Positions 8,181-16,917 are shown, counted from the stretch's first letter. The stretch: DNA of 64,000 nucleotides from SCGC-AG-212-J23 sp035649175 (GCA_035649175.1 DASRKB010000011.1:1-64000), one strand, 5' to 3'. The notes: generated from the sequence alone by a model not told the origin. Translations and numbers: made by a program.

Positions 8181-9116
8181 CTACTGCCGCCGCGCCTCGC
8201 TCGCTGCGATGATTTCCCTGCGGAGCTCGCGCAGCTTGGCCTTCACTCGCGCGGCATTCTCGGATCCCATGCGGATCATGGCCTTCTGGCCGGCGGAGCG
8301 CGTCTGCAGGTCGGGGTCGGCGAACTCGTAGAGAACCTTCGGGCGCATGAGCTTGATCGGCGCGGCGACTTCCGGCGCGGCGAGCAGGTCGTCGATCGCC
8401 GCGAGCAGACGATCGTTGAAATGGCCCTTGGGATAGCCGAGCTCGCGGTATGCCTGCTGGAAGAGGGGATAGGCGTGCACGTAGGCGGCAACGAGCGCCG
8501 TCGCATCCACCGCGGCGAACGCCTTTACGTATGGGTCGTAGCGCGCGAAGTTTTTCGCGTCGAGCACCAACTCCTCGCCGCCGCCCGTTACCGCGAAGCG
8601 GCCGCGAGCCGGCTTGAGCGGCATCGTGCGCTGCGCCACTGCCTCGCGCGGCAGGTTGTCGACGCTGGCGACGATACGCCGCACGAGGTCGACCGGCTGG
8701 AAGAGCGCGGAGAAGGCTTCGCGGCCGAAAAGGCCGGCGAGCGTGCCGCGCGCTTCGGAGTCGCTCATCTGCAGCGTGGGAAGCGCCTTCGCCGGCGCCT
8801 TGGGAGCCTCCTCCGGCAGCGGATGGGTCACTTCCGGCTCTGCGACCGGGGTCGGCGGCGGCGCGGGCGCCGCGGGCGGCAGTGCCTCGGCGCTCGCCTG
8901 CGGCGCCGGCGCCGGCTCTGGCTCCGATCCGAAGCCGAGCAGCGGCTTGCCGAGCTGCCACCAGGCGATGCCGGCGGCGACCGCGACGATCAGCAGTATC
9001 GCGACGCCGGGGACGAGCCATTCAGCCGACCGGCGTTCGGACCTGACGTAGGGCCTGTCGTCGCGCACGGACCACGGTTCGGGTATCTCGTCTCCATAGC
9101 GTGCTTTTCCGCTCAT
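8181..9116 (-). CDS. DUF3014 domain-containing membrane-anchored protein
   Basis: 311 residues. There is one membrane segment near residues 34-52 (VPGVAILLIVAVAAGIAWW), then a Pro/Ala-rich linker (about 60-130) and a conserved C-terminal DUF3014 domain beginning near SDSEARGTLAGLFG, with YDPYVKAFAAVD and LGYPKGHFNDRLLAAID. The topology suggests the domain faces the periplasm. The gene is on the same strand as the cyclase fusion 25 bp downstream. The function of DUF3014 is unknown. Confidence 0.85.
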   Translation of the reverse strand: MSGKARYGDEIPEPWSVRDDRPYVRSERRSAEWLVPGVAILLIVAVAAGIAWWQLGKPLLGFGSEPEPAPAPQASAEALPPAAPAPPPTPVAEPEVTHPLPEEAPKAPAKALPTLQMSDSEARGTLAGLFGREAFSALFQPVDLVRRIVASVDNLPREAVAQRTMPLKPARGRFAVTGGGEELVLDAKNFARYDPYVKAFAAVDATALVAAYVHAYPLFQQAYRELGYPKGHFNDRLLAAIDDLLAAPEVAAPIKLMRPKVLYEFADPDLQTRSAGQKAMIRMGSENAARVKAKLRELRREIIAASEARRQ

Positions 9117-9148
9117 GGTTCGACGATACGCCTGTGGGGCCTAGAACG

Positions 9149-10624
9149 CTATCGGCTGGCGCGGCGCGTTTGCGCCGCATCGATAGCGCGCAGGAGCTGG
9201 TCGGGCGCGATCGGCTTCGCGAGGAACTCGTCGAAGCCCGCCTCGCGCGCGAGGCGCAGCGTGTCCGGACGCTCCAAGCCGGTAAGCGCGATGAGCACCA
9301 TGCCGCTGCGCGCCGGATCGTCGCGCAGCGTGGAAGCGATGGCGTACCCGTCGAGTGCCGCCGAGCCGATGTCGATCACCGCGGCGTCCGGCCTGAGCGC
9401 GCGCACGGCGCTCACGCCGGCGCGGGTGTCGGCGGCCTCGTACACGCGGTGACCTTCGTGCTCGAGGGCGAGGAACATGGTGTCGCGCTCATCGGCGTTG
9501 TCGTCCACGAGGAGGATGCGGTGGCGCGGCTGCTCGGTCGCGGCGGGGGCGTCAAGCCGCGGCAGCGACTGGCGCTCGATCGCGGGAATCTCGACGGTGA
9601 AGATCGAGCCCTGGCCCGGGCCGCCGCTCGCGGCGAATATGTGGCCGCCGTGCAGCTCGACGAGGTGCTTGACGATCGTGAGCCCGATGCCCAGGCCGCC
9701 GGCGCCGCGGTGTCCGAGGTCCTGCCCCTGCACGAAGGGGTCGAAGATGCGCGCGGCGAGCTCCTGCGACATGCCGATGCCGTTGTCGAGCACGCGCAGC
9801 ACCGCCGTGTCGCCCGCGCGGCGCAGCGTGACGGCAATGCGCCCGCCGGGGTGCGAGTACTTCACGGCGTTGCCGACGAGGTTCGCCACCACCTGCTGGA
9901 TGCGCGACTCGTCGGCGCGCACCCACACGTCGGCCGCGTCGACGCGCAGCTCGTGCGCGTCCAGCCGGCCGGCGAGGCGCATTTCCTCCACAACCCGGCG
10001 CACGAGCGCCGCGAGGTCGAGCGGCCCGCGGGAAAGGCGCAGCTTGCCGCGCGTCAGCCGGTTGACGTCGAGCAGGTCCTCGATCATCCGGTTCATGTGC
10101 TCGACCTGCCGCGCGAGCACGCTCGCCGAGCGCTGCGCGGCGGGGTCGGATGCGGTCTTGCCGAGGAGATAGGACGCGGCCGAGATCGCCGAGAGCGGAT
10201 TGCGCAGCTCGTGCGCGAGCGTGGCGAGAAACTCGTCCTTCAGGCGGTCCGCCGCGCGCAGGTTGAACTCGCGCTGGCGCACGGTATTGGCGGCGTGCAC
10301 GAGGGCCGTTGCCGCGGCGTCGAGCTCCCTGGTGCGCACGGCGCTCGGCACCGTCGCCGGCAGCCCGACGATCTGCGCCTTGGCGATCGTGTGGAGCGAG
10401 GCGAGCGCCGCGGCCAGCTCTTCCGCGTGCACGCGGATCAGCAGGAGCGGCAGCACGATCGCCGCAGCCGCGCAAAGCGCGAGCTTCCAGAGTTCGGGAT
10501 CCTCGAGATCGACTTCGGTGAGTCCGGTCGCGATCAGCGCCGCGGGCGCGGCACAGGCGGCGATGACAAAGAGGCAGCCTATGACGAGGCGCCTGAGTTC
10601 GGCATTGAGGGTAAGCAGCCGCAT
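9149..10624 (-). CDS. Hybrid sensor histidine kinase/response regulator
   Basis: 491 residues. Two membrane helices at about 13-35 and 46-64 are separated by only a short loop, so there is no large sensor domain. A HisKA domain follows with the phospho-acceptor His138 in FLATLAHELRNPLSA, then an HATPase domain (NLVGNAVKYSHPGG, DNGIGM, GGLGIGL) and a C-terminal receiver with acidic pair Asp374-Asp375, phospho-acceptor Asp418 and Lys470. The start at ATG 10624 begins the first helix; GGAG precedes it. No output regulator is adjacent, so its phosphorelay partner lies elsewhere. It is downstream of the amidase gene on the same strand. Confidence 0.9.
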   Translation of the reverse strand: MRLLTLNAELRRLVIGCLFVIAACAAPAALIATGLTEVDLEDPELWKLALCAAAAIVLPLLLIRVHAEELAAALASLHTIAKAQIVGLPATVPSAVRTRELDAAATALVHAANTVRQREFNLRAADRLKDEFLATLAHELRNPLSAISAASYLLGKTASDPAAQRSASVLARQVEHMNRMIEDLLDVNRLTRGKLRLSRGPLDLAALVRRVVEEMRLAGRLDAHELRVDAADVWVRADESRIQQVVANLVGNAVKYSHPGGRIAVTLRRAGDTAVLRVLDNGIGMSQELAARIFDPFVQGQDLGHRGAGGLGIGLTIVKHLVELHGGHIFAASGGPGQGSIFTVEIPAIERQSLPRLDAPAATEQPRHRILLVDDNADERDTMFLALEHEGHRVYEAADTRAGVSAVRALRPDAAVIDIGSAALDGYAIASTLRDDPARSGMVLIALTGLERPDTLRLAREAGFDEFLAKPIAPDQLLRAIDAAQTRRASR

Positions 10625-10745
10625 GATGGACTCTCCTGCGGCGGGCCCCCCTTGAAAGCCGCCACGTTTGACGCCGATTCTACGGCGCGGCGCGGTATTT
10701 TGCAGTGTCTTGTAGTGTCGCCGGGAGGCGACTCGCGGGGTTTCG

Positions 10746-12026
10746 CTACCCGAGCGCGCGTTGCACCCAGTGGGACCAGCCGAGGAGGCCAGTGTCCCCA
10801 TCGAAGGCGCCGACGAGCTGCACGCCGAGCGGAAGCCCGTGCGCGCCTTTGCCGAACGGCACGTTGACGCACGGTACGCCGAGCAGCGTCCACGCGCGGT
10901 TGAACACCGGGTCGCCGGTGCTCGCGAGCGAGGCGGGCGCCTCGCCCGGCGCGCTGGGCGTGAGGAGAAAGTCGACTTCGCGCATGCGCTCGGCAAGCGC
11001 GCGCCGGCAAGCTCGCGCCGTCTCGCGCATCGCGTCGTACTCGGCGCGGGAGACGCGCCAGCCCTCGTCGAGCCGGGGCATGAGCGTCCGGCTGATCCGC
11101 TGCGGAAAAGCGAGGGTCTCCCAGGCGAGCGCGCGCGCGCTCTCGAACCCCATGATCAACTTGTGGCGGTCGAAGAGGGTCTCGCTTCTCGGCGGCAGGT
11201 TGAAATCGCGCAGCATCGCGCCCGAGCGCGCGAGGCGCCGCGCCGCGTCCTCCAGGTTTGCCTGCGTCGCGGCGTCGGCCTCGCCCCAGCGCGGCGTGCG
11301 GCACAGGCCCACGCGCGGCTTGCCGGAGAACGAGGCGAGCTCGGGCGCACCACGCCCGGAAAGCACCTCGAGCGCGAGCGCCAGGTCCTCGACGCTCCTG
11401 CCGAAGATGCCGATCGTGTCGAGCGACTCGGCGACGAACTTGGTGCCCTGCCGGTTGATGCTGCCGAAGCTTGGCTTGATGGCGAGCGCACCGCAGTAGG
11501 CGGCGGGGCGGATCACCGAGCCGCCGGTCTGCGTGCCGAGCGCGAGCGGCACCATGAGGTCGGCGACCGCGGCGGCGGAGCCGCTCGAGGAGCCGCCGGG
11601 CGTGTGCGCCGGATCGTGCGGGTTTCGCGTCGCCGACGGATGGTTGTTCGCGAACTCGGTGGTGGCGGTCTTGCCGAGGATGAGGCAGCCGGCATGACGC
11701 AGGAGGGCTACGCACGCCGCGTCGGCGCGCGGCCGGTGCCCGCGGTAGATCGGCGAGCCGTACTCGGTCGGGAGCGTCGCGGTGTCGATGATGTCCTTGA
11801 TGCCGAAGGGCACGCCGTGCAGCCGCGAGCGCCGAGGCGCGCGGTCGAGCGCGCGCCCCTCGGCGAGCGCCTGCTCGCGGTCAATGAACGCCCAGGCGCG
11901 CACCGTCTGCTCGCGCGCCGCGATGCGCTCGAGGCACGCCGCGGCGAGCGCTTCTGCTTTGATCTCGCCGGCCGCAATGCGGCGCGCGGCCTCTGCGGCG
12001 GTGAGCTCGTTCAGGGGCTTCGCCAT
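10746..12026 (-). CDS. Amidase (amidase signature family)
   Basis: 426 residues from the ATG at 12026. The Ser-cisSer-Lys triad is visible: Lys77 in GVPFGIKDIID, cis-Ser146 in the GGSSSGS stretch, and the nucleophile Ser170 in GTQTGGSVIRPA. The layout fits GatA/AtzF-like amidohydrolases that release ammonia from an amide. A start six residues upstream (ATG 12044) is also open but lies almost on the divergent thioesterase start. No gatB or gatC is nearby, so a catabolic amidase is more likely than a tRNA amidotransferase subunit. The substrate is unknown. Confidence 0.88.
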   Translation of the reverse strand: MAKPLNELTAAEAARRIAAGEIKAEALAAACLERIAAREQTVRAWAFIDREQALAEGRALDRAPRRSRLHGVPFGIKDIIDTATLPTEYGSPIYRGHRPRADAACVALLRHAGCLILGKTATTEFANNHPSATRNPHDPAHTPGGSSSGSAAAVADLMVPLALGTQTGGSVIRPAAYCGALAIKPSFGSINRQGTKFVAESLDTIGIFGRSVEDLALALEVLSGRGAPELASFSGKPRVGLCRTPRWGEADAATQANLEDAARRLARSGAMLRDFNLPPRSETLFDRHKLIMGFESARALAWETLAFPQRISRTLMPRLDEGWRVSRAEYDAMRETARACRRALAERMREVDFLLTPSAPGEAPASLASTGDPVFNRAWTLLGVPCVNVPFGKGAHGLPLGVQLVGAFDGDTGLLGWSHWVQRALG

Positions 12027-12052
12027 GGGTGTAGCGTATAACATAGCGCCCC

Positions 12053-12472
12053 ATGGAAAAGTGGTTCGATCTCTACCGCAACATCGTCATGCCCGCGCAC
12101 TGCGACGTGTACGGGCATCTGAACGTGCGCAACTACGCCGCCTTCTTCGACGACGCGGGCTGGCACCTCCCGTCGATGGCGGGGCTCAAGCTCTCGGAGA
12201 TCCAGGCGCAGGGACTGGGCACAGTGATGGCGAGCCTGACCATCGAATTCCTGCACGAGGTGCGCGCCGGGCAGCTCGTGCTCATCAAGGGCGCGGTTAC
12301 GCGCGTGGGGACGAAGAGCTTCAGCCACGAGCTGCGCCTCTACGAGGCCGATTCCATGCGCCACTGCGCGACGCAGAAGTCGACCGAGGTGTGCTTCGAC
12401 ACGAAGAAGCGCCAGGGGGTTGCGCTTCCCGACGAGATGGCCGCGAAGCTGCGGGCGATCGCGCTCGGCTGA
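12053..12472 (+). CDS. Acyl-CoA thioesterase, hot-dog fold (4HBT-like)
   Basis: 139 residues, the normal size for the family. The active-site segment AHCDVYGHLNVRNYAAFFDD matches the DxxGHxxNxxY motif of 4-hydroxybenzoyl-CoA/YbgC-type thioesterases. A central helix and strands follow (TVMASLTIEFLHEVRAGQL). It should hydrolyse a short or aromatic acyl-CoA. The gene is divergent from the amidase and separated from it by only 26 bp, so the promoters must overlap. It converges on the MFS gene. Confidence 0.88.
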   Translation: MEKWFDLYRNIVMPAHCDVYGHLNVRNYAAFFDDAGWHLPSMAGLKLSEIQAQGLGTVMASLTIEFLHEVRAGQLVLIKGAVTRVGTKSFSHELRLYEADSMRHCATQKSTEVCFDTKKRQGVALPDEMAAKLRAIALG

Positions 12473-12488
12473 CGTCTTTGAAGCTTTT

Positions 12489-13796
12489 CTACGCTGCCGG
12501 ACGCAGGCGCGTGCGCCCGGCAACGGCGCGCACGCGCCGCGGCGCGGCGATCCAGATGGCGGCAGCCGAGAAGGCGCAGCAGCCGATCGCGGCCCAGAAG
12601 CCGGGGGCGTACGAGCCCGAGAGGTCGTAGGCGAGTCCGGTCAGCCACGGCCCGGCCGCGCCGCCCGCGACGCCCATGCCCATGAGCGAGCCGAAGATGC
12701 TGCCGTAGTGCCGGCCGGCGAAGATCTCCGCCGGGATGGCACCGACCACGGAGGTAAGGCCGTAACCGAGAAACCCCTGGGCGATCACCATCGTCCAGAG
12801 TAGCGCCGCGGAAGGCGCGGCGCCGATGAGAAGGAGCGCGCCGTAGCAGACCGCGAAACCGGCGCAGCCCACCGTCCATACCCACTCGCGGCCCACACGA
12901 TCGGAGAGATGGCCCAGCGCGATCTGCCCGGGGATCGCCACCAGACTGACGACGCCCAGCGCCCAGGCGGCGTAAGTGCCGCTGAACCCAACGTCGATCA
13001 GCACCTTCGTCTGGTGCACCTGGACCGCGTACCAGGCGAACATCGCGGTGAAGTAGCCGCCGGCGAGCCACCAGAAGCGCGCGGTGCGGGCGGCGCGACC
13101 GAGCGTCCAGTCGATCGCCGTCCACGCCCGGTCGACCACGTTGTCGGCGCGAGGCACATGCCCGGGGGCGCCTTCGGCCGCGTCTCCGTCGGGCTCCAGC
13201 CCCATGTCCTGCGGCTTCTTGCGCAAGAGCAGATTGAGCGGCGCGAGCACCAGCAGAAGCGCGATGCCCATCGCCACGCAGGTGGCGCGCCAGCCGTGGC
13301 GCTCGATCATCCACTGCACCACGGGCAGCACCAGGATGGAGCCCACGCCGGCGCCCGCGTAAGCGATGCTCATGGTGAGCCCGCGTCGGCGCACGAACCA
13401 GTTCGGCAGGAAGAGCCCGTGCCCCGTATACCCGAGGCAAGTGGTGCCCGCGCCTACCAGCGCTCCGAGCGTGAGGAAAAGGTGCCAGGGCTCGCGCACG
13501 AGCGCCGCGAGGACGAGGCCAAGCGCGCTCGCGCCCACGCCGAGCTCCATCACGAGCCGCGGTCCGAAGCGGTCCATGAGCCGCCCGAGGAGCGGGGAGA
13601 GGAGCGCCGTGACGACGAAGCCGAACGAGAACGCGCCGGCGACGGTCGCGCGTTCCCAGCCCGTCTGGCCCAGGATCTGCGGGAAGAGCAGCGAGAACGC
13701 GGTGCGCGCGTTCACGCCGAGCGCCATCGTGACGAATGCCACGCCGACGATCGCCCAGCCGTAGAAGAACGGAAGCCGCATGCCGGACGGAAACAT
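12489..13796 (-). CDS. MFS transporter, oxalate/formate antiporter-like
   Basis: 435 residues with about 12 membrane helices in two halves joined by a hydrophilic loop near residues 205-230. The opening FFYGWAIVGVAF and the loop-2 signature GRLMDRFGPR are typical of the OFA-like and monocarboxylate branch of the major facilitator superfamily. A shorter start at 13781 (MRLPFFYG) is equally plausible. The substrate is probably an organic anion. The gene is transcribed toward the thioesterase and ends 16 bp from it. Confidence 0.85.
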   Translation of the reverse strand: MFPSGMRLPFFYGWAIVGVAFVTMALGVNARTAFSLLFPQILGQTGWERATVAGAFSFGFVVTALLSPLLGRLMDRFGPRLVMELGVGASALGLVLAALVREPWHLFLTLGALVGAGTTCLGYTGHGLFLPNWFVRRRGLTMSIAYAGAGVGSILVLPVVQWMIERHGWRATCVAMGIALLLVLAPLNLLLRKKPQDMGLEPDGDAAEGAPGHVPRADNVVDRAWTAIDWTLGRAARTARFWWLAGGYFTAMFAWYAVQVHQTKVLIDVGFSGTYAAWALGVVSLVAIPGQIALGHLSDRVGREWVWTVGCAGFAVCYGALLLIGAAPSAALLWTMVIAQGFLGYGLTSVVGAIPAEIFAGRHYGSIFGSLMGMGVAGGAAGPWLTGLAYDLSGSYAPGFWAAIGCCAFSAAAIWIAAPRRVRAVAGRTRLRPAA

Positions 13797-13811
13797 AGCC
13801 GAAGCTGGAAG

Positions 13812-13862
13812 AAAGGGGTCAGGACCCTTTTTCGCCGAAGTGGCGAAAGAAGGGCCTGACCA
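13812..13862. repeat. GGGGTCAG-type palindromic repeat, copy 2
   Basis: AAAGGG at 13812-13817 pairs with CCCTTT at 13825-13830 around the GTCAGGA core. A second hairpin TTCGCC/GGCGAA (13831-13836 with 13842-13847) follows, then an inverted half-element GGGCCTGACC. The paired inverted arrangement resembles REP doublets. It lies between the MFS start and the end of the small gene on the same strand. Confidence 0.7.
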
Positions 13863-13871
13863 AGTCAGTCG

Positions 13872-14063
13872 CTACGCGTCCCACTCCTCCGGGAGCTCGT
13901 CGGGCTCGGCGACGCGGGCGACCGGCTGCGGCTGCAGATCGACGAACTGGACCTGCAGCTCGCCGAAGCGCTCGACGACGCCCACGCCGGCTTCGACGAC
14001 GTCGAGCAGCTTGCCGTCCGCGAAGACCAGCGCGACGAAGCCCTGCGGCACGAACACCAGCAT
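13872..14063 (-). CDS. Small conserved-looking protein behind a structured leader
   Basis: 63 residues, starting MLVFVPQGFVALVFADGKLL and ending in an acidic tail (EPDELPEEWDA). A strong Shine-Dalgarno sequence (GGAGGG) lies 6 bases before the ATG at 14063, which is why the longer in-frame start at 14129 is rejected. There is no signal peptide or membrane helix. It is preceded by a terminator and two short ORFs (14108-14300), so its expression may depend on read-through. Function unknown. Confidence 0.55.
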   Translation of the reverse strand: MLVFVPQGFVALVFADGKLLDVVEAGVGVVERFGELQVQFVDLQPQPVARVAEPDELPEEWDA

Positions 14064-14107
14064 CGCTCTTCCCTCCTTTCGGTCGTTCTCGTTGGTTCTC
14101 CAGAAAC

Positions 14108-14141
14108 AAAAAAAGCCCGGAGCGCTCACGCGGTCCGGGCT
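14108..14141 (-). terminator. Rho-independent terminator upstream of the small gene
   Basis: Reading the minus strand, AGCCCGGA (14141-14134) pairs with TCCGGGCT (14121-14114) around a GC-rich loop and is followed by seven T residues (14114-14108). It sits 45 bases before the ATG at 14063, a position expected for an attenuator, or for the end of a separate small RNA. Confidence 0.75.
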
Positions 14142-14165
14142 CGAAGGAGAGCGGGCGCTATGGCG

Positions 14166-14252
14166 CTAGCAGTCTCCCTCGTCCGGACGCATGCTTCCCT
14201 CGCCGCAGATCCGGCGATTCCGCATGGATTTCAGTTGCACGCTTCGACGCAT
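14166..14252 (-). CDS. 28-residue short ORF in the leader
   Basis: Starts MRRSVQLKSMRN and ends RPDEGDC; it is basic at the N-terminus and has two Cys. GAGGA lies about 7 bases upstream of the ATG, overlapping the stop of the 6-codon ORF, so the two may be translationally coupled. It ends 25 bases before the terminator stem. It could be a leader peptide or a small protein. It is too short to assign by composition alone. Confidence 0.4.
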   Translation of the reverse strand: MRRSVQLKSMRNRRICGEGSMRPDEGDC

Positions 14253-14260
14253 GTGCTTCC

Positions 14261-14281
14261 TCAAGCTGAGAGGGCGCGCAT
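14261..14281 (-). CDS. 6-residue leader peptide candidate
   Basis: ATG at 14281 with the peptide MRALSA and stop TGA at 14261-14263. CAGGAGA immediately precedes the ATG. The stop codon lies just before the Shine-Dalgarno sequence of the 28-residue ORF, so a ribosome finishing here could reinitiate there. The good ribosome site on such a short frame is the only support. Confidence 0.3.
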   Translation of the reverse strand: MRALSA

Positions 14282-14320
14282 TCTCCTGACGGCGCTCTCC
14301 GAAGTCAAGAACGGAATAGC

Positions 14321-14662
14321 CTAGTCGGGGTTGGAGCCGCCGGCGGCGGCGCCCGCCTCCCCGGACTGCGCGAGTGCCGCGTCATCAGCCTGGCGCTCGA
14401 TGCGCAGTGCGGCGAGCGTGACGTCATCGAGCGTCCCGCTGGCGGGAATATTGCGCGAGAGCTGGAACTGCGCGAGCGCGGCCTGCGCGTCGCCCTCGAG
14501 CCGGCCGTCGATCAGGCCGGAATAGAAACCCAGGTGGTGGAGCTGCTCCTGCGCGAGCTTCACCGTGGTTACGGCGGCCGTGTCTGCGGCATGGGCGCCG
14601 AGCGTGAGGGCGACGGCAGCCGCGACCGCGGCGCAGAAGCCCTGTAGAACTCGTGAGAGCAT
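14321..14662 (-). CDS. Exported peptidoglycan-binding domain protein
   Basis: 113 residues. A signal peptide (about 1-25, ending LGAHA) is followed by one PG_binding_1 domain: VKLAQEQLHHLGFYSGLIDG, then AALAQFQLSRNIPASGTLDD and VTLAAL. The C-terminal tail is Ala/Gly-rich. The start at 14662 has GGAG upstream; an ATG four codons earlier lacks one. It probably binds the sacculus in the periplasm without catalysis. It lies upstream of the leader region on the same strand. Confidence 0.8.
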   Translation of the reverse strand: MLSRVLQGFCAAVAAAVALTLGAHAADTAAVTTVKLAQEQLHHLGFYSGLIDGRLEGDAQAALAQFQLSRNIPASGTLDDVTLAALRIERQADDAALAQSGEAGAAAGGSNPD

Positions 14663-14746
14663 AGGATTCTCCATGTGGCGTGGTGGCGTGTGGCCTGCAA
14701 AAGGCATTCCAGCGGTCCGAACGGACCAGGCGGATAATCGTCCGCC

Positions 14747-16180
14747 ATGGACCTCATCATTCGCAACGGCATCGTCATCGACGGCACGCGCGCGCCGCGC
14801 TTCAAGGCCGATGTCGCCATCCATGACGGAAAGATCGCTTCCATCGGCAAGGTTTCCGAAAGGGGCAAGGCCGAGATCGATGCGGCCGGGAAGATCGTCT
14901 GCCCCGGCTTCATCGACGCGCATACGCACGACGACCGGCTGATGCTCTCGGCGCCCGACATGGCGCCCAAGGCGAGCCAGGGCGTCACCACCGTGGTGGC
15001 GGGAAACTGCGGCGTGTCCCTCGCCCCGGCGCCCAAGGGCATGGCGGGCGCCGTCACCCCGCCCATCGACCTGCTCGACCCCACCGGGACCTGGTTCAAG
15101 TTCAGGACGTTCAGGCAATACGTCGCGGCGCTCGAGAAGGACCCGCCGGCGACCAACTGCGCGCTGCTCGTCGGGCACTCCGTGCTCCGCGTGCAGACGA
15201 TGGCGGATCTGGAACGCCCGGCATCGGCAGAAGAGGTTTCCCGGATGCGGGAGCTCGTGGAAGAAGCCCTGCAGGCGGGCGCGATCGGCGGCTCGACCGG
15301 CCTGTACTACGAGCCGGCCGTCGCCGCGAGCACCGAGGAGGTGATCGAGGTATTCCGGCCGCTCTCGAAGCGCAACGCGCTCTACTGCACGCACATGCGC
15401 GACGAGGCGGACAGGATCGTCGACTCGCTCGAGGAGACCTTCCGCGTCGGGCGCGAGCTCGGCGTGCCGGTGGTGATCTCGCACCACAAGGTGGCGGGCA
15501 AGCCCAACCACGGCCGCTCCGCCGAGACGCTGCCGCTCATCGAGAAGGCGATGCGCGGTCAGAAGATCGGCCTGGACTGCTATCCCTACTGCGCCTCCTC
15601 GACCATCCTGTCCTACAGCCGCACGCTTCCGGCGTCGAAGACGCTCGTGACCTGGTCGGTGCCGCATCCCGAGTTCCAGGGGATGGATCTCGACGAGGTG
15701 TGCCGGCGCATGAACCTTCCGAAAGAGGAAACCGTGAAGCGCCTGCTGCCCGCCGGCGCGATCTACTTCTCGATGGACGAGGCCGACGTGCAGCGCATCC
15801 TCGCTTTCGAGCACACCATGATCGGCTCCGACGGCCTGCCGCACGACGCCGCGCCGCACCCCCGACTGTGGGGGACTTTCCCCCGGGTGCTCGGCCACTA
15901 CTCGAGAGCGTTGAGCTTGTTCCCGCTGGAGACGGCGGTCTACAAGATGACGGGCCTCACCGCCAAGACCTTCGGCCTCGCCGGCCGCGGCGTGCTGAAG
16001 GAGGGTTTTGCCGCGGATGTCGTGCTGTTCGATGAAAATGCGGTCTCCGAATCCGCGACGTTCGAGAAGCCCATCCAACCCGCCCGAGGCATCGAAACCG
16101 TGATCGTCAACGGCGAAACGGTTTGGCGCGACGGCAAGCCGACCGGCGCGCGGCCGGGGCAGGTGCTGCGCAGGGAATAG
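14747..16180 (+). CDS. N-acyl-D-amino-acid deacylase-type amidohydrolase
   Basis: 477 residues. The N-terminal small beta domain (MDLIIRNGIVIDGT) leads into a TIM barrel with the metal motif DAHTHDDRLM and the family marker TTVVAGNCGVS, which carries a metal-bridging Cys. Further ligands are seen in CTHMRDEAD, SHHKVAGKPNHG and IGSDGLPHD. This is the D-aminoacylase/dihydroorotase-like branch that hydrolyses N-acyl amides. It ends 9 bp before the first TetR operator, so it may supply read-through into tetR but is not itself under that site. Confidence 0.88.
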   Translation: MDLIIRNGIVIDGTRAPRFKADVAIHDGKIASIGKVSERGKAEIDAAGKIVCPGFIDAHTHDDRLMLSAPDMAPKASQGVTTVVAGNCGVSLAPAPKGMAGAVTPPIDLLDPTGTWFKFRTFRQYVAALEKDPPATNCALLVGHSVLRVQTMADLERPASAEEVSRMRELVEEALQAGAIGGSTGLYYEPAVAASTEEVIEVFRPLSKRNALYCTHMRDEADRIVDSLEETFRVGRELGVPVVISHHKVAGKPNHGRSAETLPLIEKAMRGQKIGLDCYPYCASSTILSYSRTLPASKTLVTWSVPHPEFQGMDLDEVCRRMNLPKEETVKRLLPAGAIYFSMDEADVQRILAFEHTMIGSDGLPHDAAPHPRLWGTFPRVLGHYSRALSLFPLETAVYKMTGLTAKTFGLAGRGVLKEGFAADVVLFDENAVSESATFEKPIQPARGIETVIVNGETVWRDGKPTGARPGQVLRRE

Positions 16181-16188
16181 CGCGACAA

Positions 16189-16204
16189 GTCGTCAAGCGA
16201 CGAC
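16189..16204. promoter_or_regulatory. Palindromic operator upstream of tetR
   Basis: GTCGTC-AAGC-GACGAC: perfect 6-bp arms with a 4-base spacer, 9 bases before the proposed tetR start. The same arms recur at 16918-16933, just before the transporter operon. It is most simply read as the autoregulatory site of the TetR protein. Confidence 0.65.
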
Positions 16205-16212
16205 ATGCTAGG

Positions 16213-16917
16213 ATGCGCGCGATGCGCAGCCCGCTCCACATGAAGGCGAAATCCGAGCTGCTCGCCGACCGCAGGCGCAACAGCGAGAAGAGGGTTGCGA
16301 GAAAAACGAACGGCCGCATCCCACTGCGCGAGAGAAGGCAGCTGATCCTCGCGCAGGCGGGCGAATTCTTCGCCGAATACGGCCTGACCGCGCAGACGCG
16401 CGCGCTCGCCGACGCGTGCGGCATCTCGCAGCGGCTGCTTTACCGCTGCTTCCCCAGCAAGGGCGCGCTCATCCAGGAGGTCTACCGCCGCGACATCGCC
16501 GGGCCGTTCCAGGCGGCGTGGCTCGCCCGGCTCGAGGACCGCGCGCGCCCCATAGAGGAGCGGCTCACGGAGTTCTATCAGGCGTACTTCGATGCGGTCC
16601 TGACGCGCCGCTGGCTGCGCCTTTTCCTCTATGCCTCGCTCGCGGAGATCGACATGGCGCCCACCTACATCGCGGAGGTGCTCACGCGCATGCTGGAGGT
16701 GGTCGTCGCCGAGACCTGCGGCGCGCTGGGCGTCAGGGCCCCGGTGTCCCGCGCGCAGAAGCACGAGCTGGGCTGGACGCTGCACGGTGCGGTGTCGCAC
16801 CTCGCGATCCGCCGGCACATCTACGCCAATACCAACCCCACGCCGGCGGAGGAGGTCATCGCCTTGCAGGTGCGCATTTTCCTCGCCGGCCTCGAGCGCG
16901 TGCTGCCGCGACAGTAA
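16213..16917 (+). CDS. TetR/AcrR-family transcriptional regulator
   Basis: 234 residues from the ATG at 16213 (16222 and 16240 are alternatives). The N-terminal HTH is clear: LILAQAGEFFAEYGLTAQT, ALADACGISQRLLYRCFPSK, EVYRRD. The C-terminal ligand domain is typical in length. A basic extension of about 40 residues precedes the HTH. Identical-arm palindromes lie immediately before and after the gene, so it probably represses itself and the downstream ABC/molybdenum hydroxylase operon. The effector is unknown but is likely the imported substrate or its CoA or hydroxylated derivative. Confidence 0.88.
   Translation: MRAMRSPLHMKAKSELLADRRRNSEKRVARKTNGRIPLRERRQLILAQAGEFFAEYGLTAQTRALADACGISQRLLYRCFPSKGALIQEVYRRDIAGPFQAAWLARLEDRARPIEERLTEFYQAYFDAVLTRRWLRLFLYASLAEIDMAPTYIAEVLTRMLEVVVAETCGALGVRAPVSRAQKHELGWTLHGAVSHLAIRRHIYANTNPTPAEEVIALQVRIFLAGLERVLPRQ

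Larger units (their letters stand above)
14108..14300 (-). promoter_or_regulatory. Candidate attenuator leader RNA
   Basis: On the minus strand an 8-bp closing stem, 14300-14293 with 14153-14146 (GGAGAGCG/CGCTCTCC), encloses two short ORFs and is followed directly by an intrinsic terminator. The combination of leader peptides, closing stem and terminator before a small gene resembles a translation-dependent attenuator. No known riboswitch class was recognised. Alternatively it is an independent small-ORF transcript. Confidence 0.4.
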
